64,000 nt of DNA from DASQPR01 sp963836785 (GCA_963836785.1 CAWIKW010000007.1:229323-293322), one strand, 5' to 3'; positions 6,382-15,803 are shown, counted from the first letter of the stretch. Program-made: numbers and translations. The notes: generated by a model from the sequence alone, not told the origin.

Positions 6382-8341
6382 AACAACGCTGTCGGAGCGG
6401 CTGCTCTACGAGGCCGGAGTCATCCGGGAAATCGGCCGTGTCGACGATGGGACGACACAGACCGATTCGCTGGCGTTGGAGCGCCAACGTGGCATCACGA
6501 TCCGGGCCGCGGTCGTGTCGCTGGCGATCGGTGGCACGTCGATCAATCTCATCGACACGCCCGGACACCCCGACTTTATCGCCGAGGTGGATCGGGTCTT
6601 GGCGGTGCTCGACGGCGCCGTCCTGGTGATCTCGGCCGTGGAGGGCGTCCAGCCGCAGACGCGTGTGTTGATGCGTGCCCTGAAGCGGCTGCGGGTGCCG
6701 ACGCTGCTATTCATCAACAAGATCGATCGCCTCGGTGCCGACGTCGAGCGGACGCTCGCGCAAGTACGGCGGCGACTCGCGATCACAGTCGTGCCAATGT
6801 GCCGGGCCGATGGGCTTGGCACTCGCGGAGCCGAGGTCCTTCCGTACGCGATGGACGACGAGGGATTCCGGACCACGGTCATCGAGGCACTGGCGGATCA
6901 GGACGAATCCTTGCTCGCCGCCTACGTCGATGACGAAGCGGGTGTGACGTCCTCGATGCTGTGGCCGGCGTTGGCGGCCCAGACTCGCCGGGCGCTGGTG
7001 CATCCCGCGTACGTTGGCTCGGCCGTGACCGGCGTCGGCGTCTCGGCCCTGATGCGCGGACTCGTTGATCTTCTTCCGGCCGCGGCCAGCAACAGCGACG
7101 GCCCAACGAGCGGCAGCATCTTCAAGATCGAGCGTGGTACGGCCGGCGAAAAGGTCGCCTACGTACGGGTGTCGTCCGGCGCTATTCGCATCCGTGACCC
7201 GCTGAACGACGGCCGGGACAAAGTCACCGCTATCAGCGTCTTCGACAATGGCGCCTGGGTGCGGCGTGACCTGGTGGCCGCCGGGGAGATCGGCAAGCTG
7301 TGGGGATTAGGCCATATGAAGGTCGGCGATGCGATCGGTCGTCGATCGGCCCACGACTCTCGGCACCACTTTGCCCCGCCGACGCTGGAGGCGGTCGTTG
7401 TCCCCGTCCGGCGGGGTGACCACGTCGCATTGCGTTCCGCGCTCACCCAGCTTGCCGAACAGGATCCGTTGATCAACGTACGCGTCGACGACACCGATCA
7501 GGATCTGGCCGTTTCGCTTTACGGCGAGGTTCAAAAGGAAGTGATCCAAGCAACGTTGGCCGCCGACTTCGCCATCGACGTCGAATTTCGGGAGACGACC
7601 ACCCTCTACATCGAACGGCTGGCCGGCACCGGCGAGGCGGTCGAAGTGCTCAACGCGCCCGGCAACCCCTTCCGCGCGACGATCGGGCTGCGTATCGAAC
7701 CGGCGCCGCCCGGGTCCGGCATCGACTTTCGCCTTCAGGTGGACTTCCGCTCCATCCCCTTGTTCGTCTACCGCAATACCGACGATTTCGCGGCGAACAT
7801 GGACCAGTACGTGCGACGCACATTGCGAGAGGGGCTGTACGGCTGGCCGGTCGACGACTGCACGGTGACGATGACGGGTTGCAACTACAGCTCACCGGAC
7901 GGTTCACCGGCCACTCGCGGACCGCTCAGCACCGCCGCCGACTTCCGCAAGCTCACTCCGCTGGTGGTGATGCAGGCACTCGACCACGGTGGCACAACCA
8001 TCTGCGAGCCGATGTCGCGCGTCAGCATCGACAGTCCCGTCGCGACCATGGGCCCCGTCCTGGCCGAGCTCACCGCGCTCGGGGCAACCGTCGAGGAGCA
8101 GACTGTTCGCGACGACGACGTCACGATCGAGGCGGTGCTGCCGGCCGCCTCCGTACCCAGTCTGCATCGCAGAGTCCCCGCGCTGACCAGCGGTGAGGGC
8201 GTCGTCGAGGCCAGCTTCGCCGGGTACCAAGCGGCGCGAGGCCGGCCGCCATCCCGCCGCCGTACGATGGTCAACCCGCTGCATCGCCAGGAGTACCTGG
8301 CGTCCCTGAGCGGCCACGTCTCGCGGCCGTCCGCAGAATGA
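6329..8341 (+). CDS. Tet(M)/Otr(A)-like ribosomal protection GTPase (EF-G paralogue)
   Basis: This 670-residue translation-factor GTPase has the P-loop AHVDAGKT (12-19), switch I RGITI (54-58), DTPGH (76-80) and NKID (130-133). EF-G-like domains II-V follow, including the short central domain typical of tetracycline ribosomal protection proteins. The C-terminus PPSRRRTMVNPLHRQEYL resembles actinobacterial Otr(A)-type proteins rather than true EF-G. It probably removes tetracycline-like drugs from the ribosome by GTP-dependent binding, although some chromosomal homologues have no proven resistance role. It starts at TTG with AAGGG at 6316-6320, inside a stronger leader ORF. It is monocistronic, and its end abuts a decayed SDR gene on the other strand. 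Confidence 0.9.
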   Translation: MLRRTLNLGILAHVDAGKTTLSERLLYEAGVIREIGRVDDGTTQTDSLALERQRGITIRAAVVSLAIGGTSINLIDTPGHPDFIAEVDRVLAVLDGAVLVISAVEGVQPQTRVLMRALKRLRVPTLLFINKIDRLGADVERTLAQVRRRLAITVVPMCRADGLGTRGAEVLPYAMDDEGFRTTVIEALADQDESLLAAYVDDEAGVTSSMLWPALAAQTRRALVHPAYVGSAVTGVGVSALMRGLVDLLPAAASNSDGPTSGSIFKIERGTAGEKVAYVRVSSGAIRIRDPLNDGRDKVTAISVFDNGAWVRRDLVAAGEIGKLWGLGHMKVGDAIGRRSAHDSRHHFAPPTLEAVVVPVRRGDHVALRSALTQLAEQDPLINVRVDDTDQDLAVSLYGEVQKEVIQATLAADFAIDVEFRETTTLYIERLAGTGEAVEVLNAPGNPFRATIGLRIEPAPPGSGIDFRLQVDFRSIPLFVYRNTDDFAANMDQYVRRTLREGLYGWPVDDCTVTMTGCNYSSPDGSPATRGPLSTAADFRKLTPLVVMQALDHGGTTICEPMSRVSIDSPVATMGPVLAELTALGATVEEQTVRDDDVTIEAVLPAASVPSLHRRVPALTSGEGVVEASFAGYQAARGRPPSRRRTMVNPLHRQEYLASLSGHVSRPSAE

Positions 8342-8796
8342 CCGCGGCGCTCGTCGGTCGCCGCGCTGACCGCTTGGAGGGATCGGCCGTGCGCGTCGGC
8401 GTCGTCCGGTACGAACGAGTCCTGGATCCACCCGGTGGCGTTGTTGATAAGGATGTCGACCGGTCCGAGTTGGTCGTCGGCGGCGTCGAACAGCCGTGCC
8501 GGGCTCTCGTCGTCTTGCAGGTCGGCCTCCATGGCGATCGCTGTGCCGCCGCGAGCGCGGATGTCGGCGACGACGTGGTCAGCGTCCCCAGCGCGGTTGC
8601 GCCGATACGTGTCGGGCACCGCGGGATCGGCCGCGTCGTGCAACGTCCGGTACGCGCACATGACGGCACAGCCCTAAGCCGCCAGCGCTCGTGCGGTCGC
8701 CGCCCCGATTCCGTGATTGGCCCCGGTCACGATTGCGACATGATCAGTTGCCGATTGCTTCACCACTGAGCCGCCAGCCTCTCCGGTCGTTGCCAT
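8342..8796 (-). pseudogene. Decayed short-chain dehydrogenase gene
   Basis: From the ATG at 8796 the frame reads a normal SDR start with VAIVTGANHGIGAATARALAA. It then hits TAG at codon 41 (complement of 8674-8676) where family members have an ordinary residue. Past the stop the same frame continues with typical SDR features: a DADHVVADIRARGGTA segment, an acidic EADLQD, and the NNAT motif in VDILINNATGW. Homology ends near 8345, before the catalytic Tyr-x-x-x-Lys region, where the oppositely oriented GTPase gene ends. So there is both a nonsense mutation and a 3' truncation. Confidence 0.8.
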
Positions 8797-8845
8797 CCGT
8801 ACTAGTCGTTGTCCCTGGGTTGCGCCCGTCGTGGGTCAGGATCGC

Positions 8846-9511
8846 TCAAAATCCGAACGCGCTCGCCACCCGCTGGTCCAGCGCATCCTCGGTCATATTC
8901 GTGTCAACCTCGATGACCCGCACGTCGAGGCGCCTCGTCTCCTCGTAGAGGCGTTCGGTGAACATACGATCCCGTTCGAGCAGATTTCGCAGGGCCGTCG
9001 CCGGATCGCTCGTCTTCCCGGCGATCGTCCACAGCGATCCCCGTTGCTCGATCGCGGCCAGACGAAACTCGGGTGTCGGGAGCAACCAAACAGCATTCCT
9101 CGGCGCGGCCACGAGCGGCTTCACGAGCCGTGGCAGTAACCGAAAGCCCTCGACGATCACCGACGGGTCCCGCGGAAGGCGGAGGAGGTCTTCGACGATC
9201 AGGCCGAAGCCCTCGCCCCGAAACCAGTGGAACGTCTCGAGCATGACTTCCGGCGATCGGTTCAGCCATCGCTCGTCCATGTCCATCGCCAAGAACTTGC
9301 TCAGGAGCGGGCTGTCTTCGGCCGAGCTTCGGCTGGCGTGGTCCGACATCAGGTCGTCGGTCGCATACAGACGCAGTCCGTACCGAGCCGCGATCCGACG
9401 AGCGATGGTCGACTTGCCGGCACCAGTCCCGCCACCGATCCAATAGACGTGATCGAGGCGGTCACGCAGCGCTGTCGCGGCGTCGATCTCCGCGCGTCGT
9501 TTCAGTCGCAT
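8846..9511 (-). CDS. P-loop kinase-like protein
   Basis: This 221-residue protein has a Walker A motif, GGGTGAGKST, near residues 26-35 after a short basic N-terminus. A YATDDLMSDHA segment follows, resembling the substrate/lid region of small-molecule or nucleotide kinases. A second acidic strand (VIVEGFRLLP near 117-126) may be the Walker B equivalent. It resembles adenylate/shikimate-kinase-fold proteins of the AAA_18/CPT-like group found as orphan genes in actinobacteria. The substrate is not predictable. It is monocistronic, and the next gene on the strand lies 85 bp upstream. Confidence 0.75.
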   Translation of the reverse strand: MRLKRRAEIDAATALRDRLDHVYWIGGGTGAGKSTIARRIAARYGLRLYATDDLMSDHASRSSAEDSPLLSKFLAMDMDERWLNRSPEVMLETFHWFRGEGFGLIVEDLLRLPRDPSVIVEGFRLLPRLVKPLVAAPRNAVWLLPTPEFRLAAIEQRGSLWTIAGKTSDPATALRNLLERDRMFTERLYEETRRLDVRVIEVDTNMTEDALDQRVASAFGF

Positions 9512-9596
9512 CCTTCACGTCCTACCAGCTTTCCTTGGACAACACGCGGCCGCCGAACTCCCAACGCTCGCCGAATTTCGGCTCTGCGACCCGCGC

Positions 9597-10046
9597 TCAC
9601 CGAGCGGTCGAGTTCACGGCGAGACGTCGGATCGACCGTATGATGCGGCGGGTGGCGATGACGTGGGCGCCCGTACCGATCACCAAGGCGCGGTAGACGC
9701 GACCGTGAGCGCCCGGGAACGCCGCGTATGTCTTGGCACTCAGCCGGGTGATCCCGTCACCGGCGTCGGCGAGGTCGAGCATCAGCATGTACCGAGAGAA
9801 ACGGTGACGGCCGGTCAGCGTCAGGCTTTCGGTCGGCCGACGGTCGGAGACCTCGAAGCCGGCGGGCGGCCGAGTTCCGAGGATCGTCGCCAGTGGAGCG
9901 CCGATGCGCATTGACATAGCGACATAACGCTGCAGCGCGTCCCATACTGCTTCTCGCGACGCGGCGATCCCGATCGCGTGCTCGTCGACGAAAGGAAGCT
10001 CGTTTTTGTCGCGCTCGCCGTTCGTGTCACCGTCACTGGGGTCCAC
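9597..10046 (-). CDS. SRPBCC-fold protein
   Basis: The 149 residues follow the SRPBCC (START/polyketide-cyclase) pattern. After a charged 20-residue leader comes HAIGIAASREAVWDALQRYV, the usual first strand and helix. Strands around LTLTGRHRFSRYMLMLDL and RLSAKTYAAFPG follow, then a long C-terminal helix with HVIATRRIIRSIRR. The family binds hydrophobic ligands; no ligand or pathway is indicated here. A divergent coiled-coil gene starts 215 bp away. Start at the first ATG; a Met or Val nearer to the domain is possible. Confidence 0.75.
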   Translation of the reverse strand: MDPSDGDTNGERDKNELPFVDEHAIGIAASREAVWDALQRYVAMSMRIGAPLATILGTRPPAGFEVSDRRPTESLTLTGRHRFSRYMLMLDLADAGDGITRLSAKTYAAFPGAHGRVYRALVIGTGAHVIATRRIIRSIRRLAVNSTAR

Positions 10047-10261
10047 GAGCGGAGCCTAGGAGAGTGGTGGTCGACGCGCATCATCGGATCCAGTTGGGCT
10101 CGCGTACTCGTACCGGCAGGGTGAAGCTTGGTATCATGCCGCAGCCCACGTCCTGCGATCCCGCCCCGGCCGCCACCACGGCATCTCGGCGGAATCCACT
10201 CGACACGTGCAGTGCCGGCGCAGGTCGCGGCCCATGATCGCTGAGGCACGGAGGTCGTCTG

Positions 10262-10930
10262 GTGGCTGATAGTCGAATGAAGGGCCGTGTCAAAGGGCTG
10301 CTTGCGGGGGCTCCGGCCGATGACATGCCAATGGATGACACGCACGACGTCCTCGATCCGGATGCGCAGCGGCAAGCACTTCAGGTACTGATTTTGGCCC
10401 AGCGGACCGCCGACGATCATGTGGCCAGTGCTCAGCACCAAGCCGGCAATATCCGGTCGGACGCGCGGGCGAACGCGGAGCAGATAGTCCGCGATGCCCA
10501 GGCGCACGCGGACGGTGCGCGCCAGGACGCCGGCAAGAAGCTTGCCGATGCGCACGCGACGGCTGAGCAGATAGTCCGCGAGGCCCAGGCGCAGGCCGAT
10601 GGTACGAGACGCGACGCCGACAAAGTCCTGTCCGATGCGCGCGCCGGAGCGGCCGAGATCGTCAAGGACGCCCAAGCCAACGCGGCCGGTCTTGAGCGTG
10701 AAGCTCAGCAGCGATATGACGACGTCGTCGGGAGTCTCGAAGGCAAGCGCGTCGCTCTCTTGGAGCAGATCGAAGCGCTCCAACAATTCGACCGTGACTA
10801 CCGGTCGCGACTGGCGGCGTTTATGCAGGGTCAGTTGCGTGCGCTCGGATCCGCAATGCCCGTTTTGGACGCAGAGATCCCGCCGCAGAGCTCGCTCACC
10901 GCGACCGGGGGACATCCCTCACATCGCTAG
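10262..10930 (+). CDS. DivIVA-like coiled-coil protein lacking the N-terminal membrane-binding domain
   Basis: The 222 residues start at GTG with GGAGG upstream. Residues about 40-150 form a long coiled coil of 11-residue-type repeats (AEQIVRDAQAHAD, then AEQIVREAQAQAD). A conserved module near 165-205 (LLEQIEALQQFDRDYRSRLAAFMQ) matches the C-terminal half of actinobacterial DivIVA/Wag31 and cellulose-binding-protein relatives. The canonical N-terminal DivIVA domain with its exposed membrane-binding loop is absent and is replaced by about 35 acidic and flexible residues. A role in polar or cell-wall organisation is inferred. Membrane targeting would have to come from a partner. Confidence 0.75.
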   Translation: MADSRMKGRVKGLLAGAPADDMPMDDTHDVLDPDAQRQALQVLILAQRTADDHVASAQHQAGNIRSDARANAEQIVRDAQAHADGARQDAGKKLADAHATAEQIVREAQAQADGTRRDADKVLSDARAGAAEIVKDAQANAAGLEREAQQRYDDVVGSLEGKRVALLEQIEALQQFDRDYRSRLAAFMQGQLRALGSAMPVLDAEIPPQSSLTATGGHPSHR

Positions 10931-11184
10931 CGAAGCGTGCGCGTGCCCACCGTGATAGGGCTGTGGGCGGCGTCATGCCGAACGACGCCGGCTAAACGAC
11001 CGTAAATAACGGTGATTCGCATCAGGCGCGGTTGTAGACCGTCGAAATCCCACGAGCTACCGGCCGCGATCACGGTCTTGTTTTCGATCCCGAGCCTGGT
11101 CGGGCGTGATGGTGGCGTTTCGGCCTCCGGGCGAACAATCTCGCCGATGGCCGCACAACGCATCGGCGACCGTGAGCGTCTTAT

Positions 11185-11715
11185 ATGGATGTGGACGAGC
11201 TAGCGGCGGGTAACGGGTTCGAAGAGTTCGCCTTGGCCGAGCTCGGCGGGCTGCTGCGCTATGCAGTGATGTTGACGGGCGACCGCGAGCTTGCCCGCGA
11301 CCTGGTGCAGGACGTGATGCTCAAGGCATATACGCAATGGGCCAGGGTGGCCAGCGCTGACCACCCACGGCTCTACGTACGGACGATGGTGACCAGGGCA
11401 TTCCTGTCATGGCGGCGCCGGTGGACCGTACGGCATGTGTTGCTTTCTCGTTCCGATCTTCCGGACGGCGAGCCGGTCGCCGATCACGCATCCGCCCTGG
11501 TTGATCGCGATGACGCCTGGCGCAGACTCGCGACGTTGCCGCGCCAGCAACGGGCCGTCCTCGTACTGCGCTATTACGAGCGGCTGACCGATGACGAGAT
11601 TGCGGCCGTGCTCGGCTGCTCGGCCGGGACCGTTCGCGGTTACGCCTCCCGGGCCCTGGCCACGCTGCGCCTCGGCATTGGCAGCGAACCGCGCTTATCG
11701 ATGGAGACGTCATGA
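11185..11715 (+). CDS. ECF sigma factor, SigE-like
   Basis: This 176-residue sigma factor has region 2 near residues 20-85 (LLRYAVMLTGDRELARDLVQDV, then a TRAFLSWRRRW segment) and region 4 near 110-160 (LPRQQRAVLVLRYYERLTDDEIA, then GCSAGTVRGYASRAL). It belongs to the actinobacterial SigE-type group, which usually pairs with a downstream membrane protein acting as regulator. Here the next ORF overlaps by 4 bp (ATGA). That partner is frameshifted in this assembly, so the regulatory pair may be non-functional. No clear Shine-Dalgarno sequence is seen at the ATG. Confidence 0.9.
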   Translation: MDVDELAAGNGFEEFALAELGGLLRYAVMLTGDRELARDLVQDVMLKAYTQWARVASADHPRLYVRTMVTRAFLSWRRRWTVRHVLLSRSDLPDGEPVADHASALVDRDDAWRRLATLPRQQRAVLVLRYYERLTDDEIAAVLGCSAGTVRGYASRALATLRLGIGSEPRLSMETS

Positions 11716-13020
11716 ACGCCGAACGAGTCCTTACCGATGCCTTCGCCGACCACGAGCATCTAGCGCCGGACGCAGCATCGGTGCTGGCCGAAATCCAGCA
11801 TCGATTGAGTGGGCAACCGCATCGCAGCCACGTCAGGTCATTCGCCGCGATCGGTACGGCAGTGGCGGTCGTAGCGATCGCCGTCGGCGCAACCCTGGTC
11901 GTCAACGGCGTTCACTCGACGGCGCCGGCCAAGCCCTCGGCACCCGTGCACGTGCTGACGTTGACCGACAAGGTCGGTCGCTTCGGCACTCCGATCGGTG
12001 GACGTTTCGTCGATCGACAGCACGGCTTCCTGGCGCTTCAGCGGTGCACGTACTCGACGATCAGCCCAGCCGAATCCGTCGATCCCCGCTTTCAGGACCT
12101 GTGTCAAGACGTGCTCCTGTCAACATCCGACGGCGGCGCGACGTTCCAGCGTCGCACGCTGCCGATCACGGTCGGTTTCGAAAGCTACGCGCGACTCGTC
12201 GTTTTCGACGCGACCCACCTTGCGGTCACGCAGGGAGCTGGCGGCGGCACGATCGGGGGAAAGCCGGTAAACATACCCGCGGGCCGCTGGATCAGCTCTG
12301 ACGCCGGCTCGACGTGGACAAAGGTCAGCCTGCAGCCGGGCGTTCCGGTATCGGAGGTCCCAGCGGGTGCACAGCTCCTCAGCTACCAGGACAATCAGAT
12401 AGGGCCGCCGGCCGTCATGACGCCCGGACGGTGTCATTCACCAGCTCACGCCGACGGGACCGTTGGCGGCGTCGATGGAGTCCGGTCCGTCGTATCCGTG
12501 GTATGCACTGACTCAAGCCGGTGGCTCGTATTTCTTTTATCAGTTCGGCACCGATGACCATCCTGCTCCGAACGCCGGGCTGTTGGTCAGCCACGACAAG
12601 GGGCATACGTGGCAGACGGTGCGCCTACCGTCCGGGGCCGTGTACCCCTACGTGATCGGCTCCGACGGTAGTTCGATTTATGCCCTGGCCTATCCGGCAT
12701 CGGCCAGCCAGTCGACGGCCTTCATTGCCTCGCACGATGGCGGCCGCACCTGGAAGCGCCTCACGCTGCCGAAAATGCAGTCCACCGACGGCGGCGGCTG
12801 GGGTGTAGCGGCGGCCGGTGGCTTCGTCGTCGATGACGGATCACACGTCTGGCACGCCAACGGCTCCGGCGCGTTCACGCGCGTTCCCGACACCGTCATG
12901 ACACGAAACCTCGCCGGCCTCGGCCCGGTGATGGTGGCGATACGGGTCGCGCACGGCAGTGACATCACGCTCGCCACGTCGACCGATGGCATTCATTGGA
13001 AGAACGCGACGATCGGGTGA
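11712..13020 (+). pseudogene. Membrane-anchored Asp-box (BNR-like) protein, frameshifted
   Basis: It starts at an ATG overlapping the sigma stop. Residues 1-42 are cytosolic, 43-66 form a single membrane segment, and the rest is extracytoplasmic with Asp-box motifs (SSDAGSTW, SHDKGHTW, SHDGGRTW and STDGGATF). The first frame runs 11712-12557 but is meaningful only to about 12422. The second frame carries the rest to 13020. Removing one C from CCC at 12423-12425 joins them into about 435 residues reading through TPDGVIHQL. It is either a real one-base insertion or a sequencing error. By position it would be the sigma factor's membrane partner. Confidence 0.75.
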
Positions 13021-13038
13021 GCCGACAGACATCGAAGT

Positions 13039-13935
13039 TCACCGAAGGTGCAAGGCGGCATCCTCCGCGATCACTTCGGTGATCTGGCGGCGGGTCTGCG
13101 CGGCGACCCGCGGTTCGGTCGCGGCGTAGGCGGCGTACGCGGTGACGCCGCCCGCCAGCGCCCACCCCCGCCCCCGGACCCACGCGGCTTCGTCCAGCCC
13201 AAGCGCGGCGCGGAAAACAGCGCGCGCATCTGTCGTCATCAGCGTGAAGGCGATGTCGAGGTCGCACGCCGGATCGCCGTACCCGAGACCGCCGAAGTCC
13301 AGCACCGCCGTGACGCGTCCGCGTTGCATGAGCAGGTTGCCGACGTGGAAGTCGCCGTGGCACCAGACCGGCTTGCCAGCCCAGACCGGTGCGGCCAGGG
13401 CTCGCTCCCAGACCCGAGTGAGCGCATCGGCGTCGAACACGGATGCCACCGCCGCGATCGACGCCCGCACACGATCGTCCTTTGCGGCGAGTGTGCGGCG
13501 GCGGAGTTCCGGATGCGTGCCGGGAGCGAAGGAATCCGGCGACGGGAGGTGTTGTAGTGCGGTCAGGAAGGCGGCCAGATCGCGTGCCGTCTCCTCGGAA
13601 TCGGCCAGCCGTTCCGCTGCGACGGCCTCGCCATCCAGCCATCGCGCGACCGACCATGACCACGGATAGCCGAGCGCGGCCTCGCCCAAACCCACCGGCG
13701 TCGGTATGGCCAACGGCAGGTGCGGCGCCAGCCGGGGCAACCAGGCGTGCTCCTTCCGCGCCTGACCGGCCGCCCAGTCCCCGCGGGGCAGCCGGACCGC
13801 GAGACAGTCGCCGAGACGGTAGATCACATGGTCCGATCCGGCCCGCTCCCACCGCCGCAGCGGCCACGAGGACCAGCCGGGAAACTGTGCGTCGACCAGT
13901 TGCCGCACGAGCTCCGCGCCGACTTCGACCGTCAC
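13039..13935 (-). CDS. Aminoglycoside phosphotransferase (APH) family kinase
   Basis: This 298-residue APH/choline-kinase-fold protein has the catalytic loop WCHGDFHVGNLL near residue 191, and the metal-binding DFGGLGYGDPACDLD near 212 replaces the DFG region. The N-lobe contains VIYRLGDCLAVRLPR, the expected ATP-lysine strand. Members phosphorylate aminoglycosides, macrolides or primary metabolites; the substrate cannot be told from sequence alone. It is convergent with the Asp-box gene, 18 bp apart, and monocistronic. Confidence 0.88.
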   Translation of the reverse strand: MTVEVGAELVRQLVDAQFPGWSSWPLRRWERAGSDHVIYRLGDCLAVRLPRGDWAAGQARKEHAWLPRLAPHLPLAIPTPVGLGEAALGYPWSWSVARWLDGEAVAAERLADSEETARDLAAFLTALQHLPSPDSFAPGTHPELRRRTLAAKDDRVRASIAAVASVFDADALTRVWERALAAPVWAGKPVWCHGDFHVGNLLMQRGRVTAVLDFGGLGYGDPACDLDIAFTLMTTDARAVFRAALGLDEAAWVRGRGWALAGGVTAYAAYAATEPRVAAQTRRQITEVIAEDAALHLR

Positions 13936-14114
13936 GGGCCGCGCCTTTCGTCAACACATCGGTTCGATCGGCAGACATGCCACCACGATCGCAGCGTCCC
14001 CGTCGAACGGTTTTCGGATCTCTTGTACACCGATTGGACGTCCTAGGTCGAGCCGCGCCCGCGACATCGGGCGGGGACGGGCCCGCACGCGTGCGTGCGG
14101 CGTCGCGGTCCTGT

Positions 14115-14483
14115 TCAGTGTCCCGTGTACGGCAGCGTCCGCGGTCCAGCCAGTTCCGCACCTATCGCTGTAAGGCGTCGCCGCAGTTCACGGTCGGCGG
14201 TCACGACGATCACACGGCGTCCACGCGCCCCCATGCCGGCGGCGATCCGCACGATTTCGTCGTCGCCGGAGCCCGGAGCGGCAACCACGTCGACGCGGTC
14301 GCTCGGAGCGACACGGCTCGCCCGACCCTCGACGACCAGGATCACATCATGGTCGTCGGCAAGGGGCTCAAGGGCGTCGCGAAGGCGTACGGCCGCTCCG
14401 TGCCGGTCGTGCCACCACCCGTCCGGTCGCGAGCCGACGACGTTGGCCGCGTCAACGACGAGTACGGGAAGCGCTTCGTTCAT
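14115..14483 (-). CDS. NYN/PIN-like domain protein
   Basis: 122 residues from the ATG at 14483, which has GAGG upstream; the longer upstream reading frame is rejected because it lacks family-like sequence. The opening strand LPVLVVDAANVVGSRPDGWW carries the first conserved acidic residue of NYN/PIN nucleases (Asp11). A strand-Gly-Asp-Asp motif (GSGDDEIVRIA) and VIVVTADRELRRR supply the later acidic residues (Asp74, Asp75, Asp97). It is probably a small RNase-like protein without a visible antitoxin partner. A divergent GNAT gene starts 178 bp away. Confidence 0.8.
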   Translation of the reverse strand: MNEALPVLVVDAANVVGSRPDGWWHDRHGAAVRLRDALEPLADDHDVILVVEGRASRVAPSDRVDVVAAPGSGDDEIVRIAAGMGARGRRVIVVTADRELRRRLTAIGAELAGPRTLPYTGH

Positions 14484-14661
14484 CTCACCATCCTCGCGTG
14501 ACGACGGCCCGCGAACAGCCGCAAACGGATCCGTTGCGCGACCGAATAGGCAGATCCCACACGGCCTGTGCAGCATGGGTGAGTGGACAGAGCACGCCGG
14601 CGGACCGATCAAAGCCGAGCCGGTTGGACCCGGGGCACTCTCGCCCGAGGGGATTCCTAGC

Positions 14662-15636
14662 ATGACCTTCATGTCCGGTCTGGAGTTGCGCGCTTTCGAT
14701 GTCTCCGACATCCCCGACGCTGCTGCCCTTCTCGCCGATCGACACCGCCGGCACCGACTCGCGCAACCGCTCCTGGCGAAACGTTACGAGCAGATCGAAG
14801 ACGCCGCCGAGGAGATCCGAGCCGCCTTCGATTCTCCGGACGCGTCAGGCGCGGTAGCGCGGCACGGCGGGCGTCTTGTCGGTTACCTGCTCGGCGCGCC
14901 CAAGCCCGCGGACGTGTGGGGACCCAACGTGTGGGTCGAGGCGGCCGGTGTCGCCGTGGCCGAGCCGGAGATCGCCCGCGACCTCTACGGTGTCGCGGCC
15001 GCACGCTGGATGGCTGAGGGCCGTGCGGCACACTACGTCGTCGTTCCCGCGACCGACTCGCAGCTGATCGCGAGCTGGTTCCGGCTTGGGTTCGGCCACC
15101 AGCACACGCATGCCATCCGGGACGTACCGGACCGGCCGCCGCCGCCCGCCAAGCTGACGATCCGCCCAGCTGTCCACGCCGACATCCCAGCGCTAGCCCG
15201 GCTCGAGCTGGAACTTCCGCTGCACCAGGGTCTGTCGCCCGTGTTCTCCGCAGCCAGGGCGCCGACGCTGCAAGAGAGCGTGGCCGACTGGGAGTCCGAT
15301 TGGGACAGTCCCGAGTACGCCGTCTTCGTGGCCGAGAACGACGGCACCGTGGTCGGCTCGGCTGTGGGGTGCGCATTGACGAAATCCGGCGCGCACTCCG
15401 GTCTGTTGCGGGCCGACGGCGCCGGATATCTCAGCTTCGCCGCGGTCTTTCCGCATGCCCGCGGCAGGGGCACCGGACGCGCGCTCGGCGAGGCGGTGCT
15501 CGACTGGGCCGCCAAGGCGGGTTATGCCAGCGTCGCGGTCGACTGGCGGGAAACCAACCTCCTGTCGTCGCGGACGTGGCCGGCGCTGGGGTTCGTACCA
15601 ACGTTCCTGCGCCTGCACCGCGTCGTCGGCTACTGA
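14662..15636 (+). CDS. Tandem GNAT acetyltransferase
   Basis: 324 residues from the ATG at 14662 with GAGGGG 8 nt upstream; Met4 is an alternative. There are two GNAT domains. The N-terminal one (about 5-165) is degenerate, lacking a clear acetyl-CoA pyrophosphate loop. The C-terminal one (about 170-324) has AAVFPHARGRGTGRALGEAV, a good motif A, and the terminal MNLLSSRTWPALGF-like segment. Two-domain GNATs usually keep one active site, as here. Substrate unknown. It stands alone between the NYN gene and a convergent phosphotransferase gene. Confidence 0.85.
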   Translation: MTFMSGLELRAFDVSDIPDAAALLADRHRRHRLAQPLLAKRYEQIEDAAEEIRAAFDSPDASGAVARHGGRLVGYLLGAPKPADVWGPNVWVEAAGVAVAEPEIARDLYGVAAARWMAEGRAAHYVVVPATDSQLIASWFRLGFGHQHTHAIRDVPDRPPPPAKLTIRPAVHADIPALARLELELPLHQGLSPVFSAARAPTLQESVADWESDWDSPEYAVFVAENDGTVVGSAVGCALTKSGAHSGLLRADGAGYLSFAAVFPHARGRGTGRALGEAVLDWAAKAGYASVAVDWRETNLLSSRTWPALGFVPTFLRLHRVVGY

Positions 15637-15803
15637 GGCCGTGAAAGCGCATCGCGTGCCAGGCCGCGCCCTCCAGATCCGTTACGGTAGCCGATCCGTT
15701 AGCAGTTCGGCATGACAGATCATGTGCGTCGGTCGGGCCGATTGACGAGGTGCGGTCAAGAACCTTGGGACCGTTAGCTTGGCCGGTCTAGAGTCGGGTT
15801 CGA

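Noticed and set aside
7885..8661. ORF of 258 residues on the minus strand, partly SDR-like
   Set aside because: Only its first third is the decayed SDR sequence; the rest is the antisense of the GTPase 3' end. It is annotated as a pseudogene instead of a gene.
9821..10915. 364-residue minus-strand ORF across the DivIVA-like gene
   Set aside because: It mirrors the coiled-coil repeats of the plus strand and has no family-like content.
12965..14161. 398-residue minus-strand ORF overlapping the APH kinase
   Set aside because: The APH frame on the same strand has the catalytic HGDFHVGN and metal motifs; this frame is Arg/Gly-rich noise.
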